A DNA stretch of 64,000 nt from Streptosporangium amethystogenes (lineage in GTDB: Bacteria; Actinomycetota; Actinomycetes; Streptosporangiales; Streptosporangiaceae). The position numbers and the translations under genes were made by a program. Below are positions 25,951 to 35,316 of the stretch, piece after piece. Under the pieces are notes generated by a model. The model saw only the letters and a program-made list of their open reading frames with translations. It made no database searches and was not told the DNA's origin. The DNA lies in contig NZ_JOEQ01000036.1 in the NCBI RefSeq assembly GCF_000721075.1, positions 1-64,000 on the forward strand. The letters run 5' to 3'. Position 1 is the stretch's first letter, and each line of letters opens with the position of its first letter.

Positions 25951-26872
25951 CCTCGCGGAAGGCCCGACGCCGGGCAGGTCCCGCCGGCCTTGCCCGGCCT
26001 CGTCGCCGCCCGATCGCGACGAGACGGGCCGCGACGGGCTGCCCGAGGAGGATGCCGACGAGGGTCAGCGCCAGCCCGCAGAACTGTTGCGCGGTGAGCA
26101 CCTCTCCGGCGATCGTCGTGCCGAGCAGCACCCCGGTCACCGGGTTCAGCAACCCGACGAGTCCCACCGTTCCCGCCGACAGGTGCCGCAGTCCGGCGAA
26201 CCAGGCGACGAAGGCGAGAGCCGTCGCGATGACGCTGAGATAACCGAACCCGAGGATCTCGGGTCCGTCCAGGCTCGGCGGCGAGCCCTCCAGCGCGACG
26301 GCGAAGGGCAGCAGGACGACGCCCCCGGCGATGAGCTGCCACGAGGTCGACGACAGCACGTCGACCTCGGCGCTCCACCTCTTGGCCAGCACGAAGCCGA
26401 ACGACGACATCACCATGGCCGCGACGGACGCGAGCACGCCCAGGGGGTCGACGGCGGCCGCGCCGGTGAACAGCATGAGGCAGACACCCGCGATGCCGAT
26501 GCCGGCTCCGGCCAGGTGCAGGACCTTCGGGTGCTCCGAGAGCAGTGACCAGGCCAGCAGCATCATCACGACGGGCGACGTCGCCATGATCGTCGAGGCG
26601 ACGCTCGTCGGAAGCAGCTGGGCCGCCAGGTAGACGAGCGCGAAGAACGCGCTCATGTTGATGGTGCCGAGGAGCAGGGATTTCCACCACCACGCCCCCC
26701 GGGGAAGCTTCCTGCCGATGAGGAGAAGCAGCAGTCCCGCGGGCAGCGCCCTGATGACCGCCCCGTACAGGGGGTAGCCGGGCGGGAGGAACTGGTGGGT
26801 GACGAAGTAGGTCGTCCCCCACGCGATCGGCGCCATCGCCGTGACCAATGCCCAGCGAAAATTAACTTCCAT
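25928..26872 (-). CDS. EamA/DMT-family exporter
   Basis: A 314-residue inner-membrane protein with ten predicted helices in two EamA repeats. The first begins at ‘MEVNFRWALVTAMAPIAWGTTYFV’-type sequence; the second includes ‘ATALAFVAWFAGLRHLSAGTVGLV’-type sequence and ‘NPVTGVLLGTTIAGE’. The C-terminal tail is Arg-rich and cytoplasmic. Such proteins export amino acids or other metabolites. The ATG at 26872 lies within a palindromic operator shared with the divergent MarR gene, so MarR control is very likely. Confidence 0.9.
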   Translation of the reverse strand: MEVNFRWALVTAMAPIAWGTTYFVTHQFLPPGYPLYGAVIRALPAGLLLLLIGRKLPRGAWWWKSLLLGTINMSAFFALVYLAAQLLPTSVASTIMATSPVVMMLLAWSLLSEHPKVLHLAGAGIGIAGVCLMLFTGAAAVDPLGVLASVAAMVMSSFGFVLAKRWSAEVDVLSSTSWQLIAGGVVLLPFAVALEGSPPSLDGPEILGFGYLSVIATALAFVAWFAGLRHLSAGTVGLVGLLNPVTGVLLGTTIAGEVLTAQQFCGLALTLVGILLGQPVAARLVAIGRRRGRARPAGPARRRAFREVSRSRRS

Positions 26873-26903
26873 GGAAGGCAATATAGCTTCCTTGGAAGCT
26901 ATA
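26866..26903. promoter_or_regulatory. Paired palindromic operators between EamA and MarR genes
   Basis: CTTCCATGGAAG (26866-26877) is a perfect palindrome covering the EamA start codon. TATAGCTTCC-TT-GGAAGCTATA (26882-26903) is a perfect 10-bp inverted repeat. Both share the TTCCNNGGAA core, with centres 21 bp apart, two helical turns. This fits two dimers of the divergent MarR protein. Confidence 0.75.
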
Positions 26904-26911
26904 CTCCAGAC

Positions 26912-27526
26912 ATGAGCGAACCTCTGGATCATGTAGCCCGCATCCAGCAGGAATGGGCTCGCGAGCGGCCGGACCTGGACGTGAGCCCGCAGGGTGTGAT
27001 CGGGCGCCTGCACCGCCTGGCCGGACACCTCACCGAACAGCTCTGTGTCGTCTACCGGCGATACGGGCTCGGGGAGGGAGAGTTCGACGTCCTCGCCACC
27101 CTGCGACGCGGCGGCGCGCCGTTCGAGCGCGCCCCCGGAGAGCTGGCCGCCTTCACCATGGTCACCACCGGTGCGATGACCAAGCGCGTCGACCGGCTCG
27201 AACGTGACGGGCTCGTCACCCGCCGCCCGAGCGAGAGCGACGGCCGCGGCCGGGTGGTCGCGCTCACCCCCGCGGGCAGGGAACTGATCGACCGGGCGTT
27301 CGCCGAGCACATGCGCAATGAGCGCCGGCTCCTCGACGAGCTGACCCCCGAAGAGGCCGCGCAGCTCGAATCACTCCTCGCCACCTGGCTGGCCCGCTTC
27401 GAAACGCCTCTCCGGACGGACGAGAGCGGGCCCCCGCTCGAAGAGCGAGGGCCCGGTCGTGGTCCGAGTCGGTCAGGCGGAGCGGTGGACACGGCAGGTG
27501 GCGCCCGGCCCCGTCAACGCAGGTAG
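26912..27526 (+). CDS. MarR-family transcriptional regulator
   Basis: A 204-residue winged-helix regulator. ‘GLGEGEFDVLATLRRGGAP’ starts the DNA-binding region and ‘FTMVTTGAMTKRVDRLERDGLVTRRPSESDGRGRVVALTPAG’-type sequence is the recognition helix and wing. ATG 26912 lies eight bases after the larger operator, implying a very short leader. The last 30 residues are Gly/Arg/Pro-rich and are encoded across a terminator-like hairpin, and the frame runs 13 bases into the convergent lysA-like gene. The family-conserved part ends earlier, near ‘LLATWLARFE’. Confidence 0.88.
   Translation: MSEPLDHVARIQQEWARERPDLDVSPQGVIGRLHRLAGHLTEQLCVVYRRYGLGEGEFDVLATLRRGGAPFERAPGELAAFTMVTTGAMTKRVDRLERDGLVTRRPSESDGRGRVVALTPAGRELIDRAFAEHMRNERRLLDELTPEEAAQLESLLATWLARFETPLRTDESGPPLEERGPGRGPSRSGGAVDTAGGARPRQRR
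27427..27455. terminator. Strong hairpin inside the MarR 3' coding end
   Basis: CGGGCCC, one mismatch, then CGCTC pair with GAGCG and GGGCCCG around a GAA loop. The position between convergent genes suggests a bidirectional terminator although it lies within the MarR frame. No T-tract follows. Confidence 0.5.
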
Positions 27527-28797
27527 AGGCGGAGCAGGTCCTCCTCGGTCTCCCGGCGCACGATCGCCCTGGCGACCCCGTCGCGGACGGCGACCACCGG
27601 GGGCCGCGTCACATGGTTGTAGTTGCTCGCCATCGACCGCTGGTAGGCCCCCGAGGCGGGGATCGCCAGCAGGTCGCCGGGCCGTACGTCGGCGGGCAGC
27701 GGAAGGTCCCGGACGAGCACGTCACCGCTCTCGCAGTGCTTGCCGACCACGGTGACCTTACGCGGGGGGGCGTCCGAGGAGCGGGAGGCCAGGAGCGCGG
27801 TGTAGGCGGCGCCGTACATGGCGGGGCGCGGGTTGTCGCTCATCCCGCCGTCCACGCTGACGTAGGTGTTGACGCCGGGGATCTCCTTGACCGTGCCCAC
27901 CTCGTAGAGGGCGACGGCGGTGGGTCCGGCGATCGAGCGGCCCGGCTCGACGGCGAGCCGGACCTGGGCGGGTACGGCCTCACGCAGCGCCGCGACCACC
28001 TCGGCCGGACGCGGCGGGACCGGGTCGCCGGGCCGGTAGACGATGCCCAGGCCGCCACCGAGGTCAAGCTTGGGGATCGTCACGCCGTGCTCAAGCTCGC
28101 AGGCCAGCAGGAAGTCGGCCATCCGGCGGGCGGCCAGGGTGAAGCCGCCCAGATCGGTGATCTGCGAGCCGATGTGGGAGTGCAGCCCGGTCAGCTCCAG
28201 TGAGGTGGTGGCCAGGACCCGGCGGACCGCCTCGGCCGCCAGTCCGGCGCTGAGCGAGAACCCGAACTTCGAGTCGTCGCCCCCGGTGGCGATGAACTCG
28301 TGGGTGTGCGCCTCCACCCCGGGGGTGACCCGGATCATCATGCGCTGGCGTATCCCCGCCTCGTCCGCGAGGGCGGCCAGGCGCTCGATCTCGGTGAAGG
28401 AGTCCACGACCACGCAGCCGACGCCCCAGGTGACGGCACGGCGCAGCTCGGCGACCGACTTGTTGTTGCCGTGGAAGACCACCCGCGCGGGGTCCATGCC
28501 CCCGGCCAGGGCCACGGCCAGCTCGCCCCCGGTGCACACGTCGAGACAGAGCCCGGCCGTGTCCAGCCAGCGCACCACCTCGGGGCAGAGGAAGGCCTTG
28601 CCGCCGTAGTGCACCTCTCCGTCGGGAAGCGCCTCCCGCCACTCGGCGCAGCGGCCCTGGAACTCCTCCTCGTCGAGGACGTAGGCGGGCGTGCCGAACT
28701 CGGCGGCGAGTTCCCGCACGCCGATCCCGCCGAGGCGGAGTTCCCCGCCGGTCCATGCCGCAGTGCGCGGCCAGCCGTTCTCCATCACCAGGGTCAT
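27514..28797 (-). CDS. lysA: Diaminopimelate decarboxylase-like PLP enzyme
   Basis: A 427-residue fold-type III PLP decarboxylase. Lys67 in ‘VHYGGKAFLC’ is the PLP-binding lysine. ‘GLHSHIGSQ’, ‘LDLGGGLGI’, ‘EPGRSIAGP’ and the C-terminal ‘GKHCESGDVLVRD’ and ‘GAYQRSMASNYNH’ are the usual DapDC signatures. The reaction is meso-diaminopimelate to L-lysine plus CO2. ATG 28797 has no clear ribosome site, so the mRNA may be leaderless or begin at ATG 28785. It is divergent from an amino-acid ABC transporter across a large inverted repeat. It is not beside argS/hom as the housekeeping gene commonly is in actinobacteria, so it may be a second, catabolic copy. Confidence 0.9.
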   Translation of the reverse strand: MTLVMENGWPRTAAWTGGELRLGGIGVRELAAEFGTPAYVLDEEEFQGRCAEWREALPDGEVHYGGKAFLCPEVVRWLDTAGLCLDVCTGGELAVALAGGMDPARVVFHGNNKSVAELRRAVTWGVGCVVVDSFTEIERLAALADEAGIRQRMMIRVTPGVEAHTHEFIATGGDDSKFGFSLSAGLAAEAVRRVLATTSLELTGLHSHIGSQITDLGGFTLAARRMADFLLACELEHGVTIPKLDLGGGLGIVYRPGDPVPPRPAEVVAALREAVPAQVRLAVEPGRSIAGPTAVALYEVGTVKEIPGVNTYVSVDGGMSDNPRPAMYGAAYTALLASRSSDAPPRKVTVVGKHCESGDVLVRDLPLPADVRPGDLLAIPASGAYQRSMASNYNHVTRPPVVAVRDGVARAIVRRETEEDLLRLYLR

Positions 28798-28833
28798 GGT
28801 GTCGAAGGTAGAGACTCGCGGCTTTTGTCCGGT

Positions 28834-28864
28834 CTTAGCGGCGAAGTTTTCGATGCTAAGACTC
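28834..28864. promoter_or_regulatory. 31-bp inverted repeat between lysA-like and ABC genes
   Basis: GTCTTAGC (28834-28841) and GCTAAGAC (28857-28864) are perfect inverted arms, with CGAA and TTCG facing each other inside. AGACTCGC also occurs twice nearby (28814 and 28861). It is placed to control both divergent transcription units. Confidence 0.55.
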
Positions 28865-28941
28865 GCAAGCATTCATGTGTGTTGGGGCTGTTACCTCCCG
28901 TCGACACCATAAACTCAGCTATTCGCAAACTGGGAGGTTCC

Positions 28942-29826
28942 GTGACAAAGCGCCTGTATTCGGTCATTGCTGTCGCGCTGGCGGTATCGGCATTCGCCGG
29001 CGGTTGCGGGCGCTCGTCGTCGGGAACCGACGCCGGCGCGGGCGCCACCTCGGCGGCCGGCAAAACCGCCAAGGAGCTGGTGCCCGAAGCCGTCCGTGAG
29101 AAGGGCGAGCTCCGGATGGCGACCTCGGAGGGCTACCCGCCGATGGAGATGTACAAGCCGGGCACCCAGCAGCTCACCGGCGTCGACCCGGACCTCGCCG
29201 AGGCCATCGCGGCCAAGCTCGGCCTGAAGGCCAAGGTGACCAACGCCGCCTTCGACGGCCTGATCCCGGGTCTGCAGGCAGGCAACTGGGACGTGGTGAT
29301 GTCCTCGATGAGCGACACCGAGGAGCGCCGCGCGGCCGTCGACTTCGTCGACTACTTCAACGCCGGCGGGGCCATCATGGTCAAGAAGGGCAACCCCGAG
29401 GGCATCAAGACCCTTGAGGACCTGTGCGGTCGTACCGTCGTGCTGGCCAAGGGCAGCTCGAACCTCGCGATCGGGCAACGGCAGGACGAGAAGTGCGCCA
29501 AGAAGATGCAGATCATGCAGAGTGAGGACGCGCCGACCGGCCTGCTGAGCATCGACTCCGGCCGCGCGGTCGCCACCATCGTCGACTCCCCCGTCGCGGC
29601 GATGTACGCCAAGGAGACCGGTAAGTACGAGGTGCTGTCCGAGCAGTACGACGCCGGCCCCTGGGGCATCGCGATCGACAAGCGCAACACCGCGCTGCGC
29701 GACGCCGTGGCCAAGGCCATGCAGGAGCTGACCGCCGACGGCGGCTACCGGGCGATCCTGGAGAAGTACGGCGTCGCGAGCAACGCCGTGCCCGAGGTGA
29801 TGGTCAACACCAAGCCATGGAAATGA
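28942..29826 (+). CDS. Amino-acid ABC substrate-binding lipoprotein (SBP family 3)
   Basis: A 294-residue binding protein. The signal peptide ends in the lipobox ‘FAGGC’. Family-3 blocks are ‘LRMATSEGYPPMEMY’, ‘GVDPDLAEAIAAKLG’, ‘AAFDGLIPGLQAGNWDVVMSSM’-type sequence and ‘GPWGIAIDKRNTALRDAVAKAM’-type sequence. GTG 28942 follows GGGAGG by about five bases. Homologues bind polar or cationic amino acids. It heads a five-gene plus-strand operon. Confidence 0.92.
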   Translation: MTKRLYSVIAVALAVSAFAGGCGRSSSGTDAGAGATSAAGKTAKELVPEAVREKGELRMATSEGYPPMEMYKPGTQQLTGVDPDLAEAIAAKLGLKAKVTNAAFDGLIPGLQAGNWDVVMSSMSDTEERRAAVDFVDYFNAGGAIMVKKGNPEGIKTLEDLCGRTVVLAKGSSNLAIGQRQDEKCAKKMQIMQSEDAPTGLLSIDSGRAVATIVDSPVAAMYAKETGKYEVLSEQYDAGPWGIAIDKRNTALRDAVAKAMQELTADGGYRAILEKYGVASNAVPEVMVNTKPWK

Positions 29827-30737
29827 CCGGAACAGCCTCGGACACCGAGGATCCGCACCTGCCGATCGACGCGCTCAGCCCGCCCCGGCCCGGCCGGTGG
29901 ATCATGGCGGCGGTCGCCGGGCTCATCCTGGTCTGGCTGGCCTACACGATCATCGTCAACGAGAACCTGCACTGGGACGTCATCGCCGCGTACCTGATGG
30001 ACGGCAGGATCCTCGGCGGCCTGTGGGTCACGATCCAGCTCACCGTGCTGTCGATGGTGATCGGCCTGGCGCTGGGCGTCCTCGCCGCGGTGATGCAGCT
30101 GTCCGGCAGCCCCGTGCTGCGGGGCGCCTCCGCGCTCTACACCTGGTTCTTCCGCGGCACCCCGCTGCTGGTACAGCTCATCTTCTGGTTCAACATCGGG
30201 CTGGTCTTCCCCTCCTTCGGCATCGGCCTGCCGTTCGACGGCCCCAAGCTGATCGAGTGGCAGGCCAACGAGCTGATCACGCCCTTCACCGCGGCCCTGC
30301 TCGGTCTGGCGATCAACGAGGGCGCCTACATGGCCGAGATCGTCCGGGCGGGCATCCGCTCGGTGGACCCCGGCCAGCGTGAGGCGGCCGAGGCGCTCGG
30401 CATGTCACACCGGCAGGTGCTTCGCCGGGTGGTGCTTCCCCAGGCGATGCGGGTGATCATCCCGCCCACCGGCAACCAGTTCATCTCGATGCTCAAGACC
30501 ACCTCGATGGTCTCGGTCATCGCCGGGGCCGAACTGCTGACCGTCTCCCAGCGCATCTACCTCGGCAACTTCGAGGTGATCGCGCTGCTCATCGTGGCCT
30601 CCATCTGGTACATCGTGCTCACCACCATCGCCAGCGTCGGCCAGCACTTCATCGAGAAGCGGTTCGAGCGCGGCCACCACGCCCTGCAGGTCAGGGTCCG
30701 CCGCAACCTGCGGCCGTTCAGCAGGGGGAACGTCTGA
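29817..30737 (+). CDS. Amino-acid ABC permease
   Basis: A 306-residue HisM/GlnP-type permease with five to six helices. ‘[14 protein letters not shown]’ and ‘[30 protein letters not shown]’-type sequence (the EAA coupling loop) are diagnostic. The gene overlaps the binding-protein gene by ten bases. A single permease implies a homodimer channel. Confidence 0.92.
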   Translation: MEMTGTASDTEDPHLPIDALSPPRPGRWIMAAVAGLILVWLAYTIIVNENLHWDVIAAYLMDGRILGGLWVTIQLTVLSMVIGLALGVLAAVMQLSGSPVLRGASALYTWFFRGTPLLVQLIFWFNIGLVFPSFGIGLPFDGPKLIEWQANELITPFTAALLGLAINEGAYMAEIVRAGIRSVDPGQREAAEALGMSHRQVLRRVVLPQAMRVIIPPTGNQFISMLKTTSMVSVIAGAELLTVSQRIYLGNFEVIALLIVASIWYIVLTTIASVGQHFIEKRFERGHHALQVRVRRNLRPFSRGNV

Positions 30738-31501
30738 TGGCCGAGCCCATGGTGAGCATCCGCTCGGTGCGCAAGCGCTTCGGCTCCGTCGAGGTGCTCA
30801 AGGGCATCAGCCTGGATGTGCCCGTAGGCGGCGTGGTCTGCGTCGTCGGCCCGTCCGGGTCCGGCAAGTCAACACTGCTGCGCTGCGTCAACCGGCTGGA
30901 GACCATCGACTCCGGCCGTATCCGGGTGGACGGCGACCTGATCGGCTACGCCGAACAGGGCGACCGGCTCCACCACCTGAGCCCCGCCCGGCTCTGCCGC
31001 CAGCGACAGGACATCGGCATGGTGTTCCAGCGCTTCCACCTCTTCCCGCACCGCACGGCGCTGGAGAACGTCATGGAGGGCCAGGTGGTCGTCAAGGGCG
31101 TCTCCAAGAGGGACGCCAGGAGCAGGGCACTGGAACTGCTGGAACGGGTGGGCCTGGCGGACCGCGCGGACCACTATCCCGCCCAGCTCTCCGGCGGCCA
31201 GCAGCAGCGCGTGGCGATCGCCCGCAGCCTGGCCATGGACCCCAAGCTCATGCTCTTCGACGAACCGACCAGCGCGCTCGACCCCGAACTGGTCCAGGAG
31301 GTGCTCGCGGTCATGCGGGATCTGGCCGCCAGCGGGATGACGATGATGGTCGTGACCCACGAGATGAACTTCGCCCGCGAGGTCGGCGACAGCCTGATCT
31401 TCATCGACGGCGGGGTGATCGTCGAGCAGGGCCACCCCCGCGACGTGCTCGCCAACCCGCGCCACGAACGCTTCCGCGCCTTCCTCGGGCAGGTCCTGTG
31501 A
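30737..31501 (+). CDS. Amino-acid ABC ATPase (GlnQ/HisP type)
   Basis: A 254-residue ATPase. Walker A is ‘GPSGSGKST’, the Q loop ‘[13 protein letters not shown]’, the signature ‘[16 protein letters not shown]’ and Walker B ‘[14 protein letters not shown]’. The ATG overlaps the permease stop by one base. It powers the polar amino-acid importer of this operon. Confidence 0.93.
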   Translation: MAEPMVSIRSVRKRFGSVEVLKGISLDVPVGGVVCVVGPSGSGKSTLLRCVNRLETIDSGRIRVDGDLIGYAEQGDRLHHLSPARLCRQRQDIGMVFQRFHLFPHRTALENVMEGQVVVKGVSKRDARSRALELLERVGLADRADHYPAQLSGGQQQRVAIARSLAMDPKLMLFDEPTSALDPELVQEVLAVMRDLAASGMTMMVVTHEMNFAREVGDSLIFIDGGVIVEQGHPRDVLANPRHERFRAFLGQVL

Positions 31502-33102
31502 CCCAATTCGACCTGCTGCTCCGGGGCGGCCTGGTGGTCGACGGTACGGCGGCCCCCGATGCCGCCCGCCCCGCCGACGTCGGCGTCCTCGCCGGTCGCC
31601 TCACGGTGCTGCCCCCGGGAACCCCGGCCGGCTCCCGCCACACCGAGGACGTGACCGGCCTCGTCGTCGCACCCGGTTTCATCGACGTGCACACCCACTC
31701 CGACGGCGTCACCCTGATCGACGGGGAACCGGGCGGCGACCTGACCTGGGCCGCCGTCCTACAGGGGGTCACCACGGAGATCTGCGGCAACTGCGGCTCC
31801 AGCCTCTTTCCCGCCCTGCCGGAACGGCTGGCCGCGATGCGCGCGGAGAGCCGGGTCTACTTCGGCGGCGACGTCGGGATGTACGAGGGCTTCGCCGAGT
31901 TCGCCGCCGCGCATGCGGCCGTACCCCGAGCCAACCATCTCACCTCCCTCGTCGGGCACGGCACGCTCCGCGCCGGAGTGATCGGCCCCGTCGATCGGGC
32001 CGCCACCCCCGGCGAGCTGGAGACCATGTGCGCGCTGCTCGACCGGGCGCTCTCGGCGGGCGCGGCCGGGCTCTCCAGCGGGCTCATCTACACCCCCGGC
32101 ACCTACGCGAGCACCGACGAGGTCGTCGCGCTGGCCGCCGTCGCGGCCGGGCACGGCAAGCCGTACGTCACCCACCTGCGCGATGAGATGTCACGCGTGG
32201 AGGAGGCTCTGGAGGAGGCCGTCGAGATCGCGCGCAGGAGCGGTGCCCCGCTGCACATCTCCCACCACAAGACGGCGGGCAAGTACGCCTGGGGACGCAC
32301 CGAGCGCACCCTGCCCAGAATCGCCGGGCTGCGGGCCGAGGGCATGGACGTGACCTGCGACGTCTATCCCTACACCGCGGGAAGCACGGCGCTGGGCGCG
32401 ATGCTCCCGCCCTGGGCCTCGGACGGCGGGGTGTCCGCGCTGATGGCGCGGCTGGCCGACGCCGGCCAACGCGATCGGATGCGCCGGGCCATCGCCGAGG
32501 GCGTCCCCGGCTGGGAGAACACCGTCGGCAACGGCGGCTGGCACCGCATCTCGATCGCCTGCGCGCCACGCCACCCCGAGACGGAGGGGCACACGATCGC
32601 CGAGCTGGCCGCCGCCCGCGGCCAGGACCCCCTCGACGTGGCCGCCGCCCTGCTCGTCGCCGAGCGGGGCGAGGTCACGATCATCAGCCACTCCATGGTC
32701 GAGGACGATGTACGGCGGGTGCTGGCCGCGCCGTACTCGATGATCGGCTCCGACGGCGTGCCCAAGCCCGGCGGCCGTCCCCACCCGCGCTGGGCGGGGA
32801 CGTTCCCCCGCGTGCTCGGGCACTACACCCGGGAGCTGGGACTGCTCGGCCTGGAGACGGCGGTGCACAAGATGACCGGCATGGCCGCGGCCAGGTTCGG
32901 GCTGACGGGGCGCGGCGTGATCAGTGACGGCGCCCACGCCGACCTGGTCGTCTTCGACCCCGGCTCGATCGCCGACGGCGCCACCTTCGCCGCGCCACTG
33001 GTCCCGCCGACGGGGGTCCACTCGGTGATCGTCGCCGGCGAGAGCGTGGTCCGCGACGGTGCCGTGACCGGCGCCCGGCCGGGGACGGTGCTGGCCACGT
33101 GA
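31498..33102 (+). CDS. N-acyl-D-amino-acid deacylase (D-aminoacylase)
   Basis: A 534-residue amidohydrolase-superfamily enzyme releasing D-amino acids from N-acyl forms. ‘[11 protein letters not shown]’ is the metal-binding HxH, ‘[13 protein letters not shown]’ the family-specific Cys segment, and ‘[22 protein letters not shown]’-type sequence and ‘[10 protein letters not shown]’ the next metal ligands. GTG 31498 overlaps the ATPase stop (GTGA). Co-expression with an amino-acid importer and a beta-lactamase-like hydrolase suggests uptake and use of D-amino acids or cell-wall fragments. Confidence 0.92.
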   Translation: MTQFDLLLRGGLVVDGTAAPDAARPADVGVLAGRLTVLPPGTPAGSRHTEDVTGLVVAPGFIDVHTHSDGVTLIDGEPGGDLTWAAVLQGVTTEICGNCGSSLFPALPERLAAMRAESRVYFGGDVGMYEGFAEFAAAHAAVPRANHLTSLVGHGTLRAGVIGPVDRAATPGELETMCALLDRALSAGAAGLSSGLIYTPGTYASTDEVVALAAVAAGHGKPYVTHLRDEMSRVEEALEEAVEIARRSGAPLHISHHKTAGKYAWGRTERTLPRIAGLRAEGMDVTCDVYPYTAGSTALGAMLPPWASDGGVSALMARLADAGQRDRMRRAIAEGVPGWENTVGNGGWHRISIACAPRHPETEGHTIAELAAARGQDPLDVAAALLVAERGEVTIISHSMVEDDVRRVLAAPYSMIGSDGVPKPGGRPHPRWAGTFPRVLGHYTRELGLLGLETAVHKMTGMAAARFGLTGRGVISDGAHADLVVFDPGSIADGATFAAPLVPPTGVHSVIVAGESVVRDGAVTGARPGTVLAT

Positions 33103-33136
33103 TCGACGGTGACGGTGACCTTGGAAGGATGGGGCG

Positions 33137-33946
33137 ATGACAGAGTCCGGCCTGCGGGATGAGAGCGGCGCCGCCGCGGCGACCACCAGGGTGGCCGTGT
33201 CGGTGCCGGGGCTGATCTCCATTCACGAGGACGCCGAGCTGACCCTCGCCAGCACCGGCAAGCTGCTGCTGCTCGCCGTGGTGGCCCGGGGGATCGCCGA
33301 GGGGGAACTCGATCCCGCCGAGATCGTGGAACTGCGGGACGATGACCGCTGCGGGGGCTCCGGTCTCCTCGGCGTCCTGTCCGGCCGCCGCTGGTCGATC
33401 GGGGACCTCGCCGTGCTCACCGCGTCGGTGAGCGACAACACCGCGACCAACGCGCTGCTGCGCCGGCTCGGCCTGGACCGGGTCGCCGAGGGCGCCGCCG
33501 CGCTCGGCTTCGCGCGGACGCGGATCCTCGACCGGATCCGCGAGCCGCGCCTGCCCTCGCACCCGCCGACCTTCGCCGTCGGTACGGCGGGCGAGCTCGC
33601 CCGGTTCGCGGCCGGGCTCGACGGGCAGCGGGAGTGGACCCGGCTGCTGCTGGGCTGGATGGCCTGCAACACCGACCGGAGCCTGGTTCCCGCCCTGCTG
33701 CCGAGCGAGCCGGAGGAGCGGGAGATCCCCGGCTCCGTTCCCGCAGGGACGGTCTGGGTGGCGAACAAGACCGGCACCGACGTCGGCGTGCGGGCCGATG
33801 TGGGTGTGATGATCGGCGCCGGAGGCCGGGTCGGCTACGCCGTACTGGCCAACGGGCCCGCCGGAGGCGAGCACACCCTGGTGGAGCGGGCCCGCCAGGC
33901 CGGCTTGGCCATCGGCCGCCTGGCCGGCCTGCCTCTCGACAGCTGA
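33137..33946 (+). CDS. Class A beta-lactamase-like serine hydrolase
   Basis: A 269-residue cytosolic protein (no signal peptide) of the penicillin-recognising fold. The SxxK pair is Ser39/Lys42 (‘STGK’), the SDN loop is 99-101 and the KTG box 211-213. Glu136 in ‘REPRLP’ fits the class A general base (Glu166), but the partner Asn170 is Pro. Lack of export argues against antibiotic resistance; an amidase or esterase acting on imported D-peptides is more likely. It follows the D-aminoacylase by 34 bases and probably ends the operon. Confidence 0.85.
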   Translation: MTESGLRDESGAAAATTRVAVSVPGLISIHEDAELTLASTGKLLLLAVVARGIAEGELDPAEIVELRDDDRCGGSGLLGVLSGRRWSIGDLAVLTASVSDNTATNALLRRLGLDRVAEGAAALGFARTRILDRIREPRLPSHPPTFAVGTAGELARFAAGLDGQREWTRLLLGWMACNTDRSLVPALLPSEPEEREIPGSVPAGTVWVANKTGTDVGVRADVGVMIGAGGRVGYAVLANGPAGGEHTLVERARQAGLAIGRLAGLPLDS

Positions 33947-33950
33947 CCCG

Positions 33951-33981
33951 GGACACGCCGGCCGACCATGCCGGCGTGTCC
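33951..33981 (+). terminator. Operon terminator hairpin
   Basis: GGACACGCCGGC (33951-33962) and GCCGGCGTGTCC (33970-33981) form a perfect 12-base stem with a 7-base loop. It starts six bases after the hydrolase stop codon. It lacks a T-tract, as is common in this kind of genome. Confidence 0.7.
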
Positions 33982-34142
33982 TCCCGGCACCTCGGCAGGG
34001 ACGGCTCCGCCCGCGCGGGCACCAGCGGCGCCGCCGGAGGCCGCTCCGCTCGACGGCTTCGGCGACTCGCAGGGGCTCCGCCACGCCCGGCGCCGCGGGT
34101 CCGATCCCAGGTTCGGCCGGGTCGCCGAGGAGTCAGGAGAGG

Positions 34143-35054
34143 TCAGCGCAGGGCGTTGCGGATCTGGGCCGAGGCGTCGCGCAGATAGTCGATGAAGGAG
34201 CGCAGCGCCGGGTTGGGATTGGTCGGACGGGTGGCGGCGCCGATCCTGCGATAGAGGCGGGGCCCGTCCAACCTGCACACCTGGATGCCCGAGGCCCCCT
34301 GCGCGCCGAGGCTGGGCACCAGCGCCACCCCCAGCCCGGCCCTGACCAGTCCGAGCGTGACCTCGTAGTGGTCGCTGCGACAGCGGATCATCGGGTTGAA
34401 TCCCTCCAGCGCGCTGGCACGCTCCAGCACCGAGACCGGGGTGTCGGTGCCGTACGTGGTGATCCACGGCTCGTCGGCCAGGTCGGCGAGTCGTACCCGC
34501 TGCCGCTGTCCCGCCGGATGGCCCGGCGGCACGACCAGAAGCTGCGGCTCGTCGAACAGGTGGATGACCTCGACCCCCTCCGGCGGCTTCCAGGGATCGA
34601 GCGCGTGCTCGAAGACGACCAGGATGTCCAGCGCGCCACGCTCCAGGTCGGGCAGGAGCTCGTGTGGCTGGCCGAGCACCAGGTCGAGCTCCACGGCGGG
34701 GTGGCGGGCGGTGAAGGTCGACAGCGCCAGCGGCAGCAGCCGGTATCCCGCGGAGGCGAAGAACCCGATCCGCAGTTGCCCGGCGTCGGCCCTGGCCTGC
34801 GCCAGTAGATCCTTCTCCGCCGCCTCGATGATGTCGAGCACCTCCTGCGCCCGGGTCGCGAGCCGCCGCCCGGCCGCGGTCAGCCGCAGACTCTGCGCGC
34901 CCCGCTCGACCAGGCCCATGCCGGCCTCCTCCTCCAGCTTGGAGAGCTGGTGGGACACGGCGGAGGGCGAGAGCCGCAGGGTTCGGGCGGCTCCCGCGAT
35001 GCTTCCCGTCCTGAAGATCTCCAGAAGCACCCGCAGGCGTTGGCTGCTCAGCAT
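34143..35054 (-). CDS. LysR-family transcriptional regulator
   Basis: A 303-residue LTTR. ‘LRVLLEIFRTGSIAGAARTLRLSPSAVSHQLSKLEEEAG’-type sequence is the N-terminal winged helix, and ‘LRIGFFASAGYRLLPLALSTF’-type sequence begins the periplasmic-binding-like effector domain. ATG 35054 matches the normal LysR N-terminus. Nothing is divergently transcribed right beside it; the D-amino-acid operon ends convergently 200 bases away, so its target is uncertain. Confidence 0.9.
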   Translation of the reverse strand: MLSSQRLRVLLEIFRTGSIAGAARTLRLSPSAVSHQLSKLEEEAGMGLVERGAQSLRLTAAGRRLATRAQEVLDIIEAAEKDLLAQARADAGQLRIGFFASAGYRLLPLALSTFTARHPAVELDLVLGQPHELLPDLERGALDILVVFEHALDPWKPPEGVEVIHLFDEPQLLVVPPGHPAGQRQRVRLADLADEPWITTYGTDTPVSVLERASALEGFNPMIRCRSDHYEVTLGLVRAGLGVALVPSLGAQGASGIQVCRLDGPRLYRRIGAATRPTNPNPALRSFIDYLRDASAQIRNALR

Positions 35055-35170
35055 CGTTCCAGTATCGGCACCGGCGACGCGGCCGGACGGCCGGGGTCCT
35101 CGTTGGTCAGGACGCGCGCGACAGGCGAGAACAGCGCTTCCGGATCCGGTGTCGTCCCCCTCCCCCTCTT

Positions 35171-35192
35171 CAGGGGCACGAATGTGCCCCTG
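35171..35192. repeat. 9-bp inverted repeat upstream of LysR
   Basis: CAGGGGCAC-GAAT-GTGCCCCTG is a perfect inverted repeat in the 262-base gap between the LysR gene and the DDN-family gene. It could be an operator or the terminator of the DDN-family gene on the minus strand. Nothing else was recognised in the gap. Confidence 0.45.
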
Positions 35193-35316
35193 GGAGCCCG
35201 CTGCCGCGGTACCTCCGCTGCCGCGTCGAAGAGCCGGATTCCGATGGACAGGTCGGCCCGTGCCGGCAGTCACGTTCTGCCTGTTCGGCAGCACGTGTCA
35301 ACGCGCGCACGGCTTG

